A DNA stretch of 9,364 nt, from NCBI GenBank assembly GCA_947461185.1, contig CANHJY010000056.1, positions 1 to 9,364 on the forward strand. The letters are read 5' to 3'. Made by a program: the position numbers and the translations under genes. The notes beneath the pieces were generated by a model. That model saw only the letters and a list, made by a program, of their open reading frames with translations, had not been told where the DNA came from and did not search any database. Origin of the DNA: Flavobacteriales bacterium. Its GTDB lineage: Bacteria; Bacteroidota; Bacteroidia; Flavobacteriales_D; Crocinitomicaceae. The stretch's first letter is position 1; each line of letters starts with the position of its first letter. This document shows, in pieces, positions 6,270 to 9,364 of this stretch.

Positions 6270-6995
6270 ATGAAATGTTTAATTATCGACGATGATCCGT
6301 TCCAACGGCATCTATTGACCCAGTATGTACACCAAGTTGAAGCATTGGATTTGGTAGGAGAGTTTGATTCCGCAAACAGTGCAGTTCAGCACATGCAAAA
6401 CAACCATGTAGACCTCATCTTTTTAGACATTGAAATGCCAGGAATGAATGGTGTTGAATTTTTGGAGCAGTTCAAACCTAAGAGTAAAATCATTTTCATT
6501 TCTTCAAAAGAGAAATATGCTTATAATGGCTATGAGTTGGAGGTTATTGATTATTTACTGAAACCTATTTCTTTCGCAAGATTTACCAGAGCCGTAAATA
6601 AAGTACTGCAAAAAACAGTCGCAGAAAATTCTGTGGAGGAAGGAACACAATTCCTATTTATCAAGGATAAGGGAATTTATCAAAAAGTACTGATTTCAGA
6701 TATTCAGTATATTCAATCATCAAGTGAATATGTTACCATTTACACCAAGCAAAAACGTACCATGTTGTATTCTTCAATGGATGGTATGCTCAAACGGTTA
6801 CCTCCAAATTTTGCAAGGGTTCACCGTTCTTATATTGTCAACCTCAATGCCATTGAAAAAGTAAATGGAAATATGGTAGAGGTGAACAATCAAACCATCA
6901 GTGTGAGCAAAACATATCAAAATGAATTGATGGCTTTGCTTGGTTTAAAGGCTAAACAACGAGAAAATTTAACTAGGGAATTGGCAGTGGGTTAG
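6270..6995 (+). CDS. LytTR-family response regulator (REC + LytTR DNA-binding domain)
   Basis: This 241-residue protein is a two-domain transcription regulator. The receiver (about 1-118) has the acidic pocket Asp8/Asp9, phospho-acceptor Asp53 in FLDIEMPGMNG, Ser78 or Ser79 at the Thr/Ser switch position and Lys98 in the VIDYLLKPI block, which is typical of LytTR-linked receivers. The LytTR domain (about 125-225) shows FLFIKDKGIYQKV, the core DIQYIQSSSEYVTIYT (144-159) and the strongly conserved FARVHRSYIVNLNAIEKV (181-198). The ATG at 6270 puts the first receiver strand MKCLIIDDDP at the N-terminus, so the start is secure. Many bacteroidotal LytTR regulators pair with 7TM or YpdA/LytS-like kinases; here instead two soluble hybrid kinases flank it. 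It is probably transcribed alone, since the genes on both sides are on the other strand. Target genes are unknown; the phased repeats upstream suggest autoregulation. Confidence 0.96.
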   Translation: MKCLIIDDDPFQRHLLTQYVHQVEALDLVGEFDSANSAVQHMQNNHVDLIFLDIEMPGMNGVEFLEQFKPKSKIIFISSKEKYAYNGYELEVIDYLLKPISFARFTRAVNKVLQKTVAENSVEEGTQFLFIKDKGIYQKVLISDIQYIQSSSEYVTIYTKQKRTMLYSSMDGMLKRLPPNFARVHRSYIVNLNAIEKVNGNMVEVNNQTISVSKTYQNELMALLGLKAKQRENLTRELAVG

Positions 6996-7018
6996 ACTTT
7001 ATCAATTTATCTTATTAA

Positions 7019-7048
7019 AAATGGCTGTCTCACTTCGAGCAGCCATTT
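7019..7048. terminator. Bidirectional terminator hairpin between convergent LytTR regulator and kinase genes
   Basis: Bases 7019-7027 (AAATGGCTG) pair perfectly with 7040-7048. Inside, after a bulged T7028, three further pairs form (7029-7031 with 7037-7039) around a five-base loop. On the minus strand the stem runs into TTTTTAATAAG, a fair U-tract; on the plus strand only TTTAAATATT follows. It starts 23 bases after the regulator stop and 5 bases past the kinase stop. Confidence 0.75.
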
Positions 7049-7053
7049 AAATA

Positions 7054-9364
7054 TTAAAGGCCTTTTACTAATTCTTTCTTTAAATCAAAAACGCATGAAT
7101 TAACAATATGATTCAATGTTGTGATTAACTCCCCCAAATTCGATTGATTCGCATTGTCATTTTTGGCTTCAAGTTCTATTGCGCGAACTACTGTCTTTCC
7201 TTTTTCAATATTGAAAAAATCGATAGATGGTTTCATTTGATGCGCTGCTCTATAGACCATGTTTAAATCATTAGCTTGGAAACCTGACTTGATTTGATCA
7301 AGGTAAATTGGCGTATTTTGAATGAACGTTTCAACTATTGAGGTTAAAAATCCTTTATCTCCTTGAGACATTTCTCGAAGTGTATTCAAATTATACAGTG
7401 GCTCTGTGTTTGAAAGGCTCTCAGATTGAAAGCTAATATCCTTTTCATTTTTAATTTCGAATTGTCTGCTAATAACATTCAACAACATTTCCTTTTTAAA
7501 AGGTTTGGTTACATAGTCATTCATTCCAATACTTTCGAATAAACGCTTATCATTTTCTGATTCATGGGCTGTTAATGCAATAATGGGAATTTCGATTTTC
7601 AATTGTTGGCGTATGAATTTTGTAGTTTCTAATCCATTTAATTCAGGCATTTCAATATCCATAAGAATAATATCATAATGTTCCGAATTTAGCATTTCAA
7701 GAACTTCTTTGCCATTATTTGCAATCGTAAAAGGCACTTTAAATTTTTCGAATATTGCCTTAATCAAAAGTTGATTTAGCTCATCATCTTCAGCTACAAG
7801 TATTTTTTTAGTTGCAAGAACATTCGAAATTTGTAATTCATTTTCATCAGCAGATAGATTTACTTCGTCAGCAATCTTATCCAAAATTATGGTAAAAAAG
7901 AAGGTTGTTCCCTCACCCAACTCAGAAATCAATTCAATTTCCCCACCCATTTTCCTTACGATCGCTTGAGATATAGACAGTCCTAAACCGGTTCCTCCGA
8001 ATTTCTTCCCAATCGACTCGTCTTCTTGTCTAAAAGACTCGAAAATAGCTTCAAAATTTTCTTTTTTAATTCCGATCCCAGAATCACTGATAGCAATTTT
8101 AATGGTTTGTTGATCTATTTCATCTTGAATCACACTGACATTCAAACTAACTTTACCTTTTTCTGTAAACTTGATACCGTTGCCAATTAAATTGACTAAA
8201 ACCTGATTCAATTTAACTTGATCTAACATTAAAGAAGATGAAATATTTTCATCCGCCAAAACTTCAAATGACAAGCCCTTCTTTTTAGCATATTCTCCGA
8301 AACTAATGGAAAACTCATCAATAAACAATTTAAAATTTGTAGGTTCTGGAAACAATGATATACTTCCTGATTCCGCTTTTGAAATACCCAAAATTTCATT
8401 GATAAGCCTCAATAAGTTTTCTGCAGAATGTTCAATTGCATTGAGATATCTCAAACTCTCTTTATCTAGTTGCGTCGATTTTAAAACATCTGTCATCCCA
8501 ATAATAACATTCATTGGCGTTCGTATTTCATGGCTCATATTGGCAATGAACAGCTCTTTAGCTTTTACTGAAGAATTTGCTTTTTCATTGGCGACTTTTA
8601 GCGCTTCTTCCAAATCTTTTCTTTCAGTAATATCGATATGAATTCCAATTGAACCAATGATTTCGTTACGTTCATTATAAATTGGAGTACCACTAATAAT
8701 TACCCACTTGGGTTGGTTAGACTTGGTTCTAATTTTAATTTCATATACGCTAGATTCTCCATTTATTCTGGATTCATTTTGTGTTTCAATAACATCTTCA
8801 AATTCAGGATCCAGCAACAAGATTTTGGCGTTTTTTCCGATTAATTCTTCCTCTTCGTATTCCGTCATTCTGCAAAAAGCAGGATATGCTTTGGTAATGT
8901 TTTGATTCAAATCAACCTCAATCAATCCAAACTCTAAATCTTCGATTATTCTTCGATATTTTTCCTCAATTCTCAAAAGACTTTTCTTCTGATTCACAAT
9001 ATTGGTAATATTTTGATACCTCCAAATTTGACCTAAAAAACGTCCAGATTCAATTATTGGAACGTAATCTCGTTCAAGGATATTTCCATTTTTCATGTGA
9101 AGAATATCCCCAAATACTTCTTTTCTATTTTTAACGAGTATTTGAATATCCTCTAAAAATCCTTCTTCATCGATAAAAAGTGATTTGGCTTGAAATGATA
9201 AATAATTACAATCTAATCCTTTTATGTTCTCAGGTTGAAGGCCTACAGAAAACATAGAACAAAACTTTGTATTAACCAAAAGTACTTTCCTATCAGCATC
9301 TTCAGCTATAACGCCAGATTGCATTGTATTTAAAAGTGAATTAAGCCTGTAATTTGCGGTTAAT
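7054..9364 (-). CDS. Hybrid sensor histidine kinase, PAS-PAS-HisKA-HATPase-REC-Hpt (N-terminus outside window)
   Basis: The frame stays open to the right edge: 13 codons before the ATG at 9324 read LTANYRLNSLLNT and lead straight into the first PAS helix (SLLNTMQSGVIAEDADRKV). That ATG is therefore internal and the true start lies beyond 9364. Residues below count from it. PAS 1 runs to about 105. PAS 2 with PAC is about 120-235, ending GIHIDITERK. HisKA has His265 in MSHEIRTPMN. The ATPase has N-box NLIGNGIKF (378-386), G1 DSGIG (414-418) and G2 GGTGLGL (443-449). The receiver has Asp513/Asp514, Asp556, Thr585 and Lys607. The Hpt has His695 in AHQMKP. All relay residues are present. It is a diverged paralogue of the kinase at 3709-6042, lacking visible evidence of an N-terminal receiver. 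No membrane segment is seen in the available part; the missing N-terminus could hold one. It converges on the LytTR regulator gene. Confidence 0.92.
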   Translation of the reverse strand, partial: LTANYRLNSLLNTMQSGVIAEDADRKVLLVNTKFCSMFSVGLQPENIKGLDCNYLSFQAKSLFIDEEGFLEDIQILVKNRKEVFGDILHMKNGNILERDYVPIIESGRFLGQIWRYQNITNIVNQKKSLLRIEEKYRRIIEDLEFGLIEVDLNQNITKAYPAFCRMTEYEEEELIGKNAKILLLDPEFEDVIETQNESRINGESSVYEIKIRTKSNQPKWVIISGTPIYNERNEIIGSIGIHIDITERKDLEEALKVANEKANSSVKAKELFIANMSHEIRTPMNVIIGMTDVLKSTQLDKESLRYLNAIEHSAENLLRLINEILGISKAESGSISLFPEPTNFKLFIDEFSISFGEYAKKKGLSFEVLADENISSSLMLDQVKLNQVLVNLIGNGIKFTEKGKVSLNVSVIQDEIDQQTIKIAISDSGIGIKKENFEAIFESFRQEDESIGKKFGGTGLGLSISQAIVRKMGGEIELISELGEGTTFFFTIILDKIADEVNLSADENELQISNVLATKKILVAEDDELNQLLIKAIFEKFKVPFTIANNGKEVLEMLNSEHYDIILMDIEMPELNGLETTKFIRQQLKIEIPIIALTAHESENDKRLFESIGMNDYVTKPFKKEMLLNVISRQFEIKNEKDISFQSESLSNTEPLYNLNTLREMSQGDKGFLTSIVETFIQNTPIYLDQIKSGFQANDLNMVYRAAHQMKPSIDFFNIEKGKTVVRAIELEAKNDNANQSNLGELITTLNHIVNSCVFDLKKELVKGL

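Noticed and set aside
3709..9364. Recent tandem duplication of the two hybrid kinases
   Set aside because: The kinase cores align motif by motif but differ at many positions outside them, and their N-terminal domains differ (REC-PAS versus PAS-PAS). They are old paralogues, not a recent duplication.
1..9364. CRISPR array, insertion sequence, tRNA, phage or defence genes
   Set aside because: No spaced repeat array, transposase frame, terminal inverted repeats, cloverleaf or nuclease-type gene was seen; genes cover nearly the whole window with no gap longer than about 230 bases.

Overview
The window looks like AT-rich chromosomal DNA from a member of the Bacteroidota. The ribosomal proteins S18 and L9, the FecB-like lipoprotein with its HPLGKAEW motif and the PAS-rich hybrid kinases ending in an Hpt domain all have the character of that phylum. 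Start codons lack strong Shine-Dalgarno sequences, and one TAnnTTTG promoter word is visible. I cannot name a genus from the sequence.

Layout. Positions 1-801 hold the end of a ribosomal protein operon: the last codons of a gene that is probably rpsF, then rpsR and rplI, closed by a strong intrinsic terminator at 822-851. Positions 899-3712 hold a compact three-gene ABC importer operon of the siderophore/heme/cobalamin (FecBCD/BtuFCD) type: substrate-binding lipoprotein, FecCD permease and ATPase. The three genes are separated by 1 base and by a 4-base overlap, and the permease appears to start with TTG. On the minus strand, 3709-6042 encodes a hybrid histidine kinase (REC-PAS-HisKA-HATPase-REC-Hpt) whose stop codon overlaps the ATPase stop codon. 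A 227-base divergent intergenic region follows. It carries three TCG-centred words spaced exactly 21 bases apart. Positions 6270-6995 encode a LytTR response regulator on the plus strand. It converges, across a hairpin terminator at 7019-7048, on a second hybrid kinase (PAS-PAS-HisKA-HATPase-REC-Hpt) on the minus strand, which is still open at the right edge.

How the parts may work together. The importer operon is self-contained for inner-membrane uptake, but its outer-membrane receptor is not in the window and its ligand cannot be read from sequence. The two kinases flank one LytTR regulator. Each kinase carries a full His-Asp-His relay but no DNA-binding output, so the LytTR protein is the obvious candidate as final phosphoryl acceptor; this is inference from proximity. 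The 21-base phasing upstream of the regulator gene matches the direct-repeat geometry known for LytTR binding sites, which suggests autoregulation or control of the divergent kinase. I found no phage, transposon, CRISPR or defence-system content, and no strongly supported undescribed system.
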